A DNA stretch of 64,000 nt from Piromyces finnis. Its lineage: Eukaryota; Neocallimastigomycota; Neocallimastigomycetes; Neocallimastigales; Neocallimastigaceae. This document shows positions 1-14,462 of this stretch, piece by piece (the stretch's first letter is position 1; each line of letters begins with the position of its first letter). The DNA is taken from assembly GCA_002104945.1 (NCBI GenBank), contig MCFH01000011.1, positions 257,501 to 321,500 on the forward strand, in the 5' to 3' direction. The notes under the pieces were generated by a model, which saw only the letters and a program-made list of their open reading frames with translations, was not told the origin of the DNA and searched no databases. Made by a program: the position numbers and the translations under genes.

Positions 1-470
1 TAAAACTTATGAACCTTTTTCATTTTATTAAAATTTTTTTCATAAATATTTAACTTTTAATGCAACTAAAGTTTAAAAAAAAAAAAAGGAAATTAAAGTA
101 ATTTTAATTTAAACTAATAAAAAATTAAGCATTTATATTTACCAAGGAAAAAAAAAGTTTAACATATATATACAATATAGTAAAAGTAAAAATACTCTTT
201 TTTTTTTTTTTTAATAATTTTTATTAACTTCGAAATAATTAAATAATTTTTAATCATTTCTTTTTTCCACTAATAATTATAATGATTATGATTTAACTCT
301 ATTTTATAAATATAAATGATGAATAATAAATAATTTTTGATTGATTTATATATTAAATTCTAACATTACTGCTTTTTTTTTTTTAATATCTATTCTTAAA
401 ATGAAAATTTAATAAATTATTTTAAAAATGATATTATATTATTAAATATGATAAAATTATATTAAATAGC
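1..470. other. intergenic, downstream of GMP synthase
   Basis: A/T-rich spacer with A and T runs. I see no ORF or RNA gene. It should contain the 3' untranslated region of the minus-strand GMP synthase. Confidence 0.6.
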
Positions 471-2506
471 TTATTCCCATTCAATGGTAGCTGGTGGCTT
501 ACTACTGACATCATATACAACACGATTAACACCCTTAACTTCGTTAATAATTCTGCTACTGATCTTCTTAATAACATCGTATGGCATTTCAAACCAGTCA
601 GCAGTCATGAAATCAGTGGTTTCAACAGCACGTAAAACGATAGCTTGTTCGTAAGTTCTAGAATCACCCATAACACCAACAGATTTAACTGGTAAAAGAG
701 CAGCAAAAGCTTGAGAGATTTTTCTGTAAAGACCAGCTTTCTTAATTTCTTCAATGTAAATGTAATCAGCTTGTCTAGCAATTCTAACTTGTTCTGGAGT
801 AACTTCACCAAGAATACGGATAGCAATACCTGGACCTGGGAATGGATGACGCCAGACGAGATCTGAATCAATTTCCATAATTTCACCAAGACGACGAACT
901 TCATCCTTGAAAAGTTCACGTAATGGTTCAATAAGCTTTAATTTCATATCTTCCTTAAGACCACCGACGTTGTGATGAGTCTTAATGGTAGCAGATGGAC
1001 CCTTGAATGAAATAGATTCAATAACATCTGGGTATAAAGTACCTTGAAGTAAATATTCAATTTTTCCTCTACCAAGTTTAACTTGTTCAGCATCAATACG
1101 CTTAGCTTCTTCTTCGAAAATTTCTACAAAAGTATTACCAATAATCTTTCTCTTCTTTTCTGGATCAGTAACACCCTTAAGCTTGCTTAAGAAAAGATCA
1201 GCAGTTGGAGTAACAGTAAGATTAATGTTGAGTTTTTCATTTAAAACTTCTTTAACAGTTTCACATTCATTTAAACGCATAACACCATTATCTACTAAAA
1301 CAGCATGGTAACGATCACCAATAGCAAGAGTCATGATCTTAGAAGCAACAGTACTATCAACACCACCACTAACAGCACCAATAACTTGAGCAGTTGGACC
1401 AACAAGGTTTCTGATACGGCTGATTTCACGATCAATGAAGGAAGACTAAATTTAATTATTTCATTATACATAAAGTCAATATTCAATGTAATTTCATTTA
1501 CGTATATATTAAAACATTAATTGTTACTTTTACTTATATATACTATAAATGGTAAATATTAATGATAATTACCATACTCCAGTTAGCTTGAGCACCACAA
1601 ATATCAATAACGAAGTTCTTTAAGAGTTCCTTACCCTTTGGAGTGTGAGTAACTTCTGGGTGGAATTGAATACCGTAAATATTCTTTTCTTCACAATCAA
1701 TACCAGCGAATGGAGCAGTAGCAGTCTTAGCAATAACACGGAAACCTTCTGGGATCTTCTTTAATTGATCACCGTGACTCATCCATACCTTTTATTTTTA
1801 AAAATATTATATTTTTAAAATTATTAAATAGATATTATTTTATATTTTAATTAAATTCTTTTATTACCTTCATGTTGTCTTCTAAGCCCTTGAATAATTT
1901 GTTTTCAGCAACAACTTCAATATCAGCATGACCATATTCTCTACTTTCACATGGAGCAACTTCACCTCCAAGATCCCAAGCAATTTCCTTTTATATATAA
2001 TATTATATTTTAAAAATAATTGTTAAAATATTTCATAATATTACTTTTACTTTCAACAATACAATTTTTGAAATTTTTTTAAATACTATAATTTTTAATT
2101 TAATTATCTATCTTAATATTGTTACTATAAATATATAGTAACATATAGCTTTATATGTTAATTATTATAAAAAATTTTATGAATTAATATATTGTTAAAT
2201 ATTTACTTGAAGACCATAACAGATACCAAGAACTGGAACACCTAATTCCCAGACCTTCTTATCCATATGTGGAGAAACATCATCATAGACAGAGTATGGA
2301 CCACCAGATAAAATAATACCCTTTGGCTTGAAAGTTAAATCGTCGATCTTGTAAGTACAAGCTTGAAGTTCACAATAAACACCGAGTTCTCTGATTCTTC
2401 TTGTAATAAGGTGAGAATATTGTGAACCGAAATCAAGAATTAAAATAGTATCGTAAATTTGATTTATAGCAGTACTCATCTTCAATCTTTTATTACTACT
2501 CATCAA
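471..2506 (-). CDS. GUA1: GMP synthase (glutamine-hydrolysing)
   Basis: This enzyme makes GMP from XMP, ATP and glutamine, the last step of de novo guanine nucleotide synthesis in the cytosol. Four exons on the minus strand: 2506-2207, 1987-1868, 1788-1573 and 1445-471, giving 536 residues (the family is about 525). The class I glutamine amidotransferase domain comes first, with the nucleophile Cys96 in GICYG and the His183/Glu185 pair in HPEVTH. The ATP-pyrophosphatase loop SGGVDS is at residues 238-243, followed by the dimerisation domain with HPFPGPG. All junctions are GT/AG and keep frame. The start could be 2506, 2503 or the Met at 2479; I used the first because the extra residues look coding. 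The sequence reads closer to fungal GUA1 than to bacterial GuaA. It is followed on the same strand by PRPP synthetase. The identification is firm. Confidence 0.95.
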
Positions 2507-3890
2507 TTATATCAAAATAGTTTTTTTTTTAAACTTTACTGTTAAAAAAAAAAAAAGTGAAAAAAAAAAAAAAAAAAAAAAAAAAGAAAAATTTATACTA
2601 ATATATGGAATAATAAATAGATATTATTACAATTTTAACAGATCTATTAAAAATATGAGAAATTTAATTAAATACAATATACTATTAATATATAGGGTTA
2701 TATATGGTCTTTTTAACAAATTTTAATTTTGATGATTGGAATGTTTTTTTAAAAAAATTTAAAAATAAATTCTATTGGTCAATATTCATTCTATATTTAA
2801 AAAAAAAGTTCAATATTTGAAAAAAAAAAAAAAAAAAATAGAAATTAAAATTAGTTTAAAATAATGTTTTACAGAATGAAGAATAGAATAAAATAAAATA
2901 AAAAACTATATTTAACATAAAAATTATTTTATTTTTATAAATGATAGTTCATTTTAATTAAAAAGATAATAAAAATTCTTTTTTCTTCATAAAGATTTAG
3001 AAGATAGACTTTGAAAAAGAATAAAATTGCAACTCTATCTATTAATGATTTAATATAAATAACATAATAAATATTTGAATTTTTTTTGTATTAAATTAAA
3101 ATTTGAAATATTAAAAATTAACTTATTTATTGGTTTTATTTATAATTCAAGGGATAAAAATTCTTAATTTTTTTTTTTTTTTTGGTTAAAAAAAAATACC
3201 TGTCCTGTTTTAATTAATCAATTATTACTTTTTTTTAATAAAAATAATAATAATAAAAGGTATTGTGCTATCAATATATAAAATACACTTAATACATAAC
3301 TTTTATTATTATTGAATATTTATAATTTAAACTTTCAACTTTTTATATTATACTCCTATATCATAATATGTTTCTTTACACACTTTTTATTTTTTTTATT
3401 ATTATTACTTAATTAATTTAGTAAAGAATTTTTTTTTTTATTTTTTTTTTATTTTATTTGTTGTTGTGTTAGAAAAGATTAATAAATAACTTAGGTTTTG
3501 TTTTAATATTTACTAAATTAAAAATTTAATAAAAAAACCTTCTATTATAATGGTTATTATATATTGTTATAAATGATATTTAAATAAAAATTGTTTTTGA
3601 TTTTGTTTGATTTTTAACAATTAAATTAATTTTTTTTCTTTAGATAGGCTCTTACTTAATATTAATTAACATTTTTTATTTGAAGTAATTTATTGTTTCT
3701 TCTTAATAGAAATAATAAATTAAAGAGTTTCTTTCAAAAATTCCCCTTTTTTCTTTTATATATATGTATGTACTAATATTCTTTTTGTTTTATTATTAAA
3801 GATTATTATTATAATTACTTTTACTATTATTAAAATATTAAAATCTATTTTTATAAAATAATTTATGACGTATTTTTGTTTATATTTAAA
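2507..3890. other. intergenic between GMP synthase and PRPP synthetase
   Basis: About 1.4 kb, almost entirely A/T, with several A runs near 2545-2585 and 2820-2840. It should hold the promoter of GMP synthase and the 3' region of PRPP synthetase. No ORF or structured RNA is evident. Confidence 0.6.
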
Positions 3891-5267
3891 TTAAGCTGGA
3901 ACATTGTGGAATAAGTAACTAACAGATTCACCATTATGAGTTCTTCTAATGGCTTCAGCAAGGGTTGGTGAAACATCAATAGTAGCAATCTTTGGACATA
4001 ACTTCTTCTTATCTTCATGAGGAATAGTGTTGGTAACAACAACTTGAGTTAAAGCAGAGTTGTTAATAACTTCACAGGCCTTACCTGATAAAATACCGTG
4101 TGTAACAATAGCGTAAACCTTAGTAGCACCATTTTCAACTAAAGTTTGAGCAGCCTTACCTAAAGTACCACAAGTATCAGCCATATCATCAACAAGAACA
4201 GCAGTCTTTCCCTTAACATCACCGACAAGAACCATTCTTGAGACAAAATTAGCCTTCTTACGTTCTTTGTGGATAAGAGCGAATTCTAAATCTAATCTAT
4301 CAGCAATAGAAGTAGCACTATTATTTATGTTTTATATATTAACATTGTTATATTAGAATAATACTTCAATAACATATATGAAATTTATCTATTAAATTTG
4401 AAAATTTAATTATTATTAAATTAGTAAAAATAATTACCGCTTAGCACCACCAGCATCTGGTGAAACAATGACAACCTTTCCTTCTTTGTAATCTGGAATA
4501 CATTCGCGAATGTATTTAAGAGTAGATGGTTCAGCGTATAAATTATCAACTGGAATATTGAAGAAACCTTGAATTTGAGAAGCGTGAAGATCCATAGTAA
4601 TAACGTGGTTAGCACCAGCGACAGTTAACATATTAGCGATAAGCTTAGCAGAAATTGGAGCACGAGACTTATCTTTCTTATCTTGACGAGCATAGAAGAA
4701 ACATGGAATAACAGCAGTAATACGACGAGCGGAAGCAGTCTTACAGGCATGAATCATAATAAGTAATTCCATTAAATTATCGTTAATATCACCACAACCT
4801 GGTTGAATAATGTAGACATCTTCATCACGAACAGATTCACCAATAGTAACTGAAGTTTCGTTGTTAGTGTATTTGAGAACAGCAGCCTTAGCTAAATCTA
4901 AGTTAAGACGTCTTTATATTTTTGATTAAATAAAAATTTATAAATTTGTTAATAAACTTTTCCAAATATTTAATAATATATAAAATATATATATATAATA
5001 ATTTAAATATCTATGGAAAAATTAATATTTAAAAAAAAATTGTATTCAAATTAAAATATTTTTAAAATTTTTACTATATTAATTTTAAAAATATATTTCA
5101 ATTTAATGTTATTGTCTAATTTCCTTATTAACAATAATCAATTAAATTTCATTTTAAATAAACAACATATTTAATAATTTATTAAATATTAACCTTGCAA
5201 TAAGTTTTGCAAGACCCATATGAGCATTTCCTGCAAAGATCTTAATTGAATTGGAAGGTGCGTCCAT
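3891..5267 (-). CDS. PRS: ribose-phosphate pyrophosphokinase (PRPP synthetase)
   Basis: It converts ribose 5-phosphate and ATP to PRPP, the precursor for purine, pyrimidine, NAD, His and Trp synthesis. Three exons on the minus strand: 5267-5194, 4911-4438 and 4317-3891, giving 324 residues, the usual size for a catalytic subunit. The ATP and ribose-binding region [11 protein letters not shown] is present. The PRPP-binding loop [10 protein letters not shown] is at residues 225-234. The C-terminus carries [17 protein letters not shown], typical of fungal PRS proteins. I see no long non-homologous insertion like those in yeast Prs1 or Prs5. It lies upstream of GMP synthase on the same strand. 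Which yeast paralogue it matches best (PRS2/3/4 type) cannot be settled by eye. Confidence 0.95.
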
Positions 5268-7442
<2,175 letters not shown>

Positions 7443-7955
7443 TTATACTTCTGGATCAATTTTTGATAAATATCTTTTCATTTTCTGTCGTATATAAATA
7501 GGATTCTATATTTATTTATTGGAAATTTATTGCAATAAAATAATAATTAATTTAAATATTAACAAAGTGTATAAGTTTTTGAAAATATTATTTACTATAT
7601 ATCATTATTATATATTTTATAGTTTTTATTTTAATTTTATAGAGAATACCTTTGAATTACTCAATACATGGAGCGCTAAAATTCCATTATCTGTAAGTAT
7701 TTCTGCAGCTGACTGATTTAATGAAAATTCTTCATAATCCATAATTCCTTGAGTATTTGAAGATTGATAGCTCATGGTCATTTGTCTTTTATATTGCATT
7801 GAGTTTAATTTTTGTATAAGTGATTGTTGAAAATTTGTATATAATGGGGAAGTTCTGTTATCATTATTATTAATAGATGAGGAAGAGGAAGAGAAATCAT
7901 TAAAATTAGTTTGAATTTCTCTATAATCCATAGGTCTATGAGGATTTGTAGTCAT
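7443..7955 (-). CDS. small hypothetical protein, two exons
   Basis: I do not recognise this gene. Exon 1 is 7955-7650 and exon 2 is 7505-7443, giving 122 residues. The intron has a clean GTATTC donor and a TATAG acceptor, in phase 0. The N-terminal half is Ser/Asn-rich and probably disordered (residues 20-40). The C-terminal half looks folded and helical: an acidic stretch, then AAEILTDNGILALHVL, then a basic end with YIRQKMKRYLS before the stop. The second exon is inferred from frame and splice signals; without it the frame runs on to a stop at 7626. No signal peptide or membrane segment. A real gene is likely because base composition is clearly less A/T-rich than the flanks. The function is unknown. 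Confidence 0.6.
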
Positions 7956-8582
7956 TTTTTTCAGAATTTAAACACCTAATAAAAACTAAAGTAATATATA
8001 TTATTTTAAGATAAAAATAATATTAATTTTTATATTAAAAAAAAATACCATTTAAAATTATTTAAAATTTTTTTATTAAAAAAATTATATAAATATATAA
8101 TTAAAAAAGTTTAATAAATAATAGACTGTAATAATATCACTACAATATAAAATCACTCATTTTTAATTTTAAAATAAAAAAAAAACATCTAAAATCTCCA
8201 CTTAATAATTAATATTACTAATCAATAATATAATGAAATTTGCTATTAAAAGTAATTTTGATAATATAAATATATACAGCGTCATAATGTTAATATGAAT
8301 TCATATATTTTACTTAATATTTCTTTTAACAAAATTACAAATGTTTTACTATAATGAAAATTAATAAGTTTAAGTAAAACATTTGTAATTTTGTTAAAAG
8401 AAATATTAAGATAATTTACATTGGTTTTATACTAATAAAGTTTTATTTAATTTTAGAATTTTATTATTAATATTGTTATTTCATAAGTGATTTATAAGGT
8501 TATAGTTTTAGTGAATTAGTAAATAATATATATCATTTCTATTATATTTATTATTTATTTAATTTTTCAATGCATTATGCTC

Positions 8583-8617
<35 letters not shown>

Positions 8618-9712
8618 CATGTACAATAAAAAAAAAAGTATTAATAAAGTTTACTAACTAATTAATTAATATATAAATAATAAACTATCAAATAAATTTT
8701 ATATGGTAATTAAATAAATAATTCTGCATATATTTAAATAAATAATAACAACAATAATAATTTTTTATGAATCATTAAACTAAATTCTTTTTATATGTAT
8801 TAAAGTTTATTATTTTCATAAATCCAATTTTATTATATAACTTATGAATTACTATATTTTTTTTTGTTGAATTTTTATAAAGAAAACGAGATTAAAGTAA
8901 AGAATAATTTAAAGAATTAAAAAAAAAAAAAAAAAAAAAAAAACTTAATAAAAGAGTTAAAAAGAAAAAAGAATAAAATGTCATAAGAGTAAAAAATAAA
9001 ATAAAAATAAATAAAAAAAAATATTTTCATTAAAAAATAAAAATAAATTTATAAAATAAAAGTAATATTGGAAATATCCAATATATTTCATAAGTAAAAT
9101 TTTGATTCAATATAAAAAAAAAAAGAAATCTTATTTTATTTATTATAATAGCAATAATAAATAATTAAATGAATAAATAAACTTAAAATAAAAAAATAAA
9201 GGCTAAAGAAAAGAAAAAATAAAACAATAAAACAAAATAAAAAGTAAAGTAATAAATAAAGTAATAATAATATTATTTTTATTATTATTATTTTTATAAT
9301 AAACTAAAAAAAAAAAAAGGAAGCATTTTTATAATAAAGTATAATAATTATATACAATTTTAATATTTAAAAAGGCTAAATACTTATTTTCTAAATTAAA
9401 CTTTCATAAAGGTAAAATAAAGGTATTAATTATATTAATTGTAGCAATTGTAAAATTAACATTATATTTATTTTATTTTATTTTTAGTATTTTTTTATTA
9501 AATGAAAAAAGAATAGGAATCTTGTAATTTAAATAAATTGTTGAATTTTCTTTTTTCTCAAATTTCTTCTCAAACACTTAAAATATATTCAAATTATAAA
9601 TAAATCGTGTAATTTGTATCAACAAATATACATTTAAAAAATATACCATTAGATATTATATTATCAATTATTTTTATATTTTCTAAAATATACTTTCAAT
9701 ATACCGTCAATA
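7956..9712. other. intergenic region holding an inverted repeat
   Basis: About 1.75 kb of very A/T-rich sequence with A runs (8587-8616, 8920-8943). The only structured element I see is the perfect inverted repeat at 8313-8410. No open frame looks coding on either strand. Confidence 0.6.
8313..8410. repeat. perfect 38-bp inverted repeat, 22-bp loop
   Basis: The left arm 8313-8350 is the exact reverse complement of the right arm 8373-8410, 38 of 38 bases, with a 22-base spacer at 8351-8372. Pairing stops exactly at both ends of the arms. A transcript from either strand would fold into a long hairpin. It could be a small-RNA precursor, a DNA cruciform or a miniature element. No target-site duplication is evident to me and no gene overlaps it. 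Confidence 0.9.
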
Positions 9713-9810
9713 ATGAAGAGTTATAAGGATAAGATAAATTTTAGAAATGTAAATATTTTCAATATTTAAGAAAGTATTAAATAATATATTTTAAAAAATA
9801 TAAATATTTA

Positions 9811-9841
<31 letters not shown>

Positions 9842-10390
9842 TTATTTTTATCTTTTAAAAAAGAAAATAAAAATAAAAGCAGATAAATATATTAATACAG
9901 ATTCAATAAATAGTACGTTTACAACAGCAAGAGCAATAACAGCAGCTTTAAGTAATCAAACAAAAAAAAAAATATCCAATTTACAACGTCAACAATTACC
10001 CAATTTATTAAAATATACCCAAAAAACATTTCCAAAAAAACCAATTTATGTTTTACTTGTTATACTAAGAATTATATATGCATTTTTACCGGCTTATTTC
10101 CATCCTAATGAATATTATGAAAAGACAGAATTAAAAGATTGTAATTTATTTATTTATTTTAATATTACATTATTTGAAATTTAATTATATATAATATTAT
10201 TTATTATTATTATTATTATTATTAATACTTTCAATTATAAAATTTTATAGCTTCTAAATTTTTAGAACCAAAATCTCAACAAATATTAAATTTTGAAAAA
10301 GATAACCCATGTAGTTCTATTATGCCAGCGTAAGTATAACTATTATTATTTAAATTTATTTGGTTATTTTTTTAAATATTTACTTATTAC

Positions 10391-10488
<98 letters not shown>

Positions 10489-10675
10489 TTAAGGTCTTTA
10501 GCTGTAGGCATTCCATTTAAAATAGCAAAATATATTGTAAATTGCTTATTAAATTCGGAATATGAAAGTAAGGATAAAAAATTTTTGATTATAAATATAT
10601 ATATATATATATATTTGCTATTTTTTTTATCAGTTATATATCAATGCATCGTTTATATTATTAATATTATTATTA

Positions 10676-10711
<36 letters not shown>

Positions 10712-12443
10712 TATTCTTATATTAGAATACATAACAAACTCAACAATTTTCATATTGTATCGGTTGTATTTTTTGATTTTTACATTCGTTATAGGTAATT
10801 ACTGTTTTATTATTTTAATATATTTTAAATAGATATATATAAGATGAAGAAACTAAATATATTAATAAATTAAATTCCATAAAAGATATTAGTATATATA
10901 ATATAAGATCTCTTCAATTAAGAGATCCATACCCACCATTACTTCTTTTTGCTTCATCCCATTTAATTTTGACATTTTACCAAAGACCTTTTTCTAATAC
11001 ATTTGAAGAAATATTATTAATTTTTTCATTATGGACATTTTTAGCATGCGTCCCACCAAGACAAGCAAATTTAAGAGAAAGAAAAATGAAAGGTTCAGGA
11101 GCTAGTAGAAGAGCTATTGGAAATATTCAATTGAATGGATTTAGAGTATGTGTTATAATTTATTATAAATATTCTTTTATAAATAGTAATTAAATAGTGC
11201 TTTTTAATTAATTTATTATTATTATTATTTATTTATTTATGTTTTTATTTTTATATAGGCATTTTTCTTGGGATTTATATTTATTTTGGGAACATATACC
11301 AGATTATCATTTGCTGTTTTTATTTTACCTATATTATTTGCTTATTTATATATATGCTATAATAGACAAGCTCCAAACAGTATGCTTTTAAATATATATT
11401 ATATATAATATATATCTAAATTAATACATATTAATACATATATATATGAAAGAATTTACAAGATTAATAAATAGAATGTACGAAATCATGCCATTGGCGT
11501 TAGGCATGGTTGTATCGATAGTAATAATGGTTATTGCAGATTCTCTTTATTTTGGTACATTGAATATAATATATGATGGTAAATATGTTGTAACCTTAGA
11601 AAATGTAATGGAAGTTTTAAATGCACCTGAAAAAATAGCTAGTATTAAGTTTACTGTAAGTTTTAGAATAATTTCCTTTTTTTTTATAAAATTTTATAAA
11701 ACCATACTAAAGAAAATGCTTTCTAAATCAAAAATAGGGTCACTTGGTTGTTACACCAATTAATAATTTACTTAAAAATATAAGTGAAATGTCTAAACTT
11801 AATTGTGTTCATATATTGTATAATATGCCACTTTTATATGGTCCATTATACTTTATAGGAATTTATTATGCATTTCAATCATTAGCCAAATCAAATATAA
11901 AAAGTAGAGATATTAATAAAACAGGTAATCATTATTATTTTTAAGTTATTCTTTAATTTTAAAACTATTATTATTCATAATTAAATTTTTATATTATTTT
12001 GTATAATTATTTAGTATCTATCTATTGTATATTACTTGGTTTAATTAGTTTAACTATATTTCCACAACCAGAAACGAAATATTTAGAGTCTTTGAACGCA
12101 TTTATGGCATTGGCATTGGCAGATAAAATAAGTAATTTTATAGGAAAGGAAAAAATAATTTTTTTTGTAAGTACAATTTATTATTATTATAAGTAAGAAT
12201 TTTTGTTTGTTTGTTTGCTCATTTATTTAATTTATTTAATTTACTAATTTATAAATGTATTTTTTTTTTTTTTTTTTTTTTTATCTTCTATCTTTTCATT
12301 ATAAGACTATCTATATCATTTTTAATGTATATTTAACACTAGAGCATTTAATTATTCATCATGGTGGTATCGTACCAAATACTCCAACTGTACAAGTCAA
12401 TGATTTTTTGAATATTAGAGATATTATAGAAATATTTTTTTAA
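9713..12443 (+). CDS. SMP3: GPI mannosyltransferase 4 (SMP3/PIG-Z family, GT22)
   Basis: A multi-pass ER membrane enzyme that adds the fourth mannose to glycosylphosphatidylinositol anchor precursors, a step essential in yeast. Eleven exons: 9713-9748, 9864-10140, 10251-10329, 10494-10567, 10726-10794, 10844-11145, 11259-11379, 11453-11655, 11738-11924, 12015-12166 and 12306-12443, giving 545 residues. The first luminal-loop motif of the family, normally HPDE, reads HPNE at residues 92-95. Family features follow: LRDPYPPLLL, a conserved hydrophobic core, and the C-terminal block VVTPINNLLKN followed by a Leu/Pro-rich segment. Exon 1 (12 codons) and the exon 2 acceptor are the weakest calls. 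Introns carry ATT, TTTA and AT microsatellites. PIG-B or ALG12 are less likely because of the TPxNxLLxN block. Confidence 0.85.
10388..10490. repeat. compound (TTA)n-(TTTA)n microsatellite in an SMP3 intron
   Basis: About 50 bases of TTA repeats run directly into about 50 bases of TTTA repeats inside intron 3 of the mannosyltransferase gene. It ends just before the AAG acceptor. Confidence 0.9.
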
Positions 12444-12784
12444 TTATGTTATTTATGTATTAATATTATAATGATTAATTCATTATATTTATATAATAAC
12501 TATAAGTATTATCAACAATAATAATAACAATGTTTTTTTTTAAAAAAAAAAAAATAATAATGTATAAAATTTAAAATACAAAATCATTATTAATAGAACA
12601 GCAATAATAATAAATAAAATTAACAAATAAAAATAAAATAATTATTAAATTAAAATTTCATTAATACATTACATTAAATATAAAATACAAAAAAATTAAT
12701 AATATTTCAATATATTACAAATTTTACACTTTTATATTCTTTAATTTTTAAATTAATTTTATTATTATTTAAACCTTTTACAAG
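12444..12784. other. intergenic between SMP3 and U2 snRNA
   Basis: A/T-rich spacer between the 3' ends of two convergent genes. I see no further element. Confidence 0.6.
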
Positions 12785-12973
12785 GTTCTTGGCGTAACCT
12801 AGATGTAGTGCAATACTAGGAACACCGATGCTTAAGTTCTTAGCAAGCTAAGAATACTCAAGCGAATTTCAAAAATAAGTAAGACAACAAGAGGTACAAG
12901 ATACCTCGTTTCAGTTGTCACACTGAAAAGAACAGATACTACACTTGATCTTAGCCAATAGGCCTGAGAGGAT
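12785..12973 (-). ncRNA. U2: U2 spliceosomal snRNA
   Basis: Read on the minus strand, the RNA starts near 12973 with ATCCTCTCAGGCC, followed by TTGGCTAAGATCAAGTGTAG, nearly identical to the invariant U2 5' region. GTAGTAT (within 12920-12930) is the branch-site recognition sequence. A stem-loop IIa-like segment and an Sm-type site (TATTTTTGA, near 12869-12877) follow. The 3' part folds as stem-loop IV with the conserved TAGTATTGCACTAC loop region. The length, about 189 nt, fits the U2 family. The 5' end is placed by similarity; the 3' end is approximate to about 10 bases. It stands out as less A/T-rich than its surroundings. It is transcribed divergently from the gene at 13225. Confidence 0.95.
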
Positions 12974-13224
12974 TGTAAAGAACTAATATAGATCACCTAA
13001 AGAAGTGATATATATAGAGAAATTCAATTAATAATATTCTATAATATTTTATGAATGAATTTAATTTAATATGATTGGATAATATTTCATATTAATAAAC
13101 CTAAAAGGTAATTAATTATTTTAAAATCTAATTAAAGTTTAATATTAAAAATTTAAAAAAAAAAAAAAAAAAAATTAATTGTTAAATTATTTTATAGCAA
13201 AATTTAATTTATTCGTATCAGAAA

Positions 13225-13689
13225 ATGGGAAAAGGTCAAAACGCAAGAATAAAGAGAGATAGTTTCAATAAAAGAAAAAACAATGCAGTGAAAAAGGGTT
13301 CAACTTCAACATATACTTCTTTAACTTTATCAAAAATTCTATCTCCATTAACTACATCCAAAAAAGGAGCCAATGGTAATGTAATAACGTCAAGTGAAGA
13401 TCCTTTCAACAAGAATTCAAAGCCAAAAAAGAATATCATTTTATCAAAGAAGGCAGAGCTTTCTAAACATAAAATTAAACAAAGTGCTAGAAGACTTAAA
13501 GAAGAATTAGACAACACTAATTTAATGGAAATTAAGGAACTTGTACAACCAAAAGCTATTAAAAAGAATGTAGTAGTTGAATTAGAAAAAATTGAAAGAT
13601 ATAAAAAACTTCAACAAGAAAAGCAATTACAAAAGGAACAATTAAATAATGACTTTGAACTTGCCCTTGAAAAATTGGGAGCTATGTAA
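13225..13689 (+). CDS. small basic protein, possibly ribosome-biogenesis (Slx9-like)
   Basis: A single-exon frame of 154 residues with a normal ATG. It is strongly basic: Lys/Arg-rich N-terminus (MGKGQNARIKRDSFNKRK), a central Ser/Thr segment, then a basic helical stretch (LSKKAELSKHKIKQSARRLK). The C-terminal coiled-coil-like segment is rich in Glu, Gln and Lys. The shape, a short nucleolar-type basic protein with a helical tail containing ELEKIERYKKL, loosely resembles fungal Slx9 pre-40S factors. I cannot confirm family membership. Base composition is clearly coding, less A/T-rich than the flanks. It starts about 250 bp from the divergent U2 snRNA gene and may share its promoter region. 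Confidence 0.7.
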   Translation: MGKGQNARIKRDSFNKRKNNAVKKGSTSTYTSLTLSKILSPLTTSKKGANGNVITSSEDPFNKNSKPKKNIILSKKAELSKHKIKQSARRLKEELDNTNLMEIKELVQPKAIKKNVVVELEKIERYKKLQQEKQLQKEQLNNDFELALEKLGAM

Positions 13690-14363
13690 ATTAATTTATT
13701 ACTATCTACTAGAAATTCAATAAACATTTATCATTTTAAAATATTTATTAAAGTAAACATATTCAATTTTAATATTTAAAGTATCTTTTTTTTTATTAAC
13801 ATAAACATAGAAAATATATTTGTAAATATTATGATAATATAGTAATTTATTTATATAATAATAGACATAGAATCAATATAAATTTATAAATTTATTTAAA
13901 TTTATATATAATTATTAATGAAAGAATGAAAATATTAATAAATTTGATATTATGTAATAAGATTTCTTGTTAATAAATATATAAGTTATAGTGTTATTTT
14001 ATTTATGATTGTAGTTGTAGTGTTATGAGATGAAAGGTTGTTGAAATATATGTATTTATTGAATTATTTTAATAAATATTAATTGAGATATAGCATTATA
14101 TAATTTAAACTCAAGAAACAAAATATTATGATGTTTCTAACAGATAATGAAATTTTATATAAGAATGTATTTCCATTAATTTATGTATAGTTGAACTTAG
14201 AAACATATATAAATAATTTCACATTGAATTAAATATAATTAAAAAAAATTATAAATAAATATAATGTTAAACTTTAAAATAATACTAACTATATATATAT
14301 ACATTTGAATCTACATTATATTTTTTATTATCATTAAAAGTTAATAAAAATATTTTTAAAATA

Positions 14364-14460
<97 letters not shown>
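14364..14460. repeat. (ATT)n microsatellite
   Basis: About 97 bases of uninterrupted ATT repeats abutting the less A/T-rich island. Confidence 0.95.

Positions 14461-14462
<2 letters not shown>

Noticed and set aside
13040-13065. Possible upstream promoter element for U2 (ATTCATAA on the minus strand)
   Set aside because: Matches only part of the dictyostelid snRNA upstream element, and the spacing (about 76 bp) and organism are uncertain.
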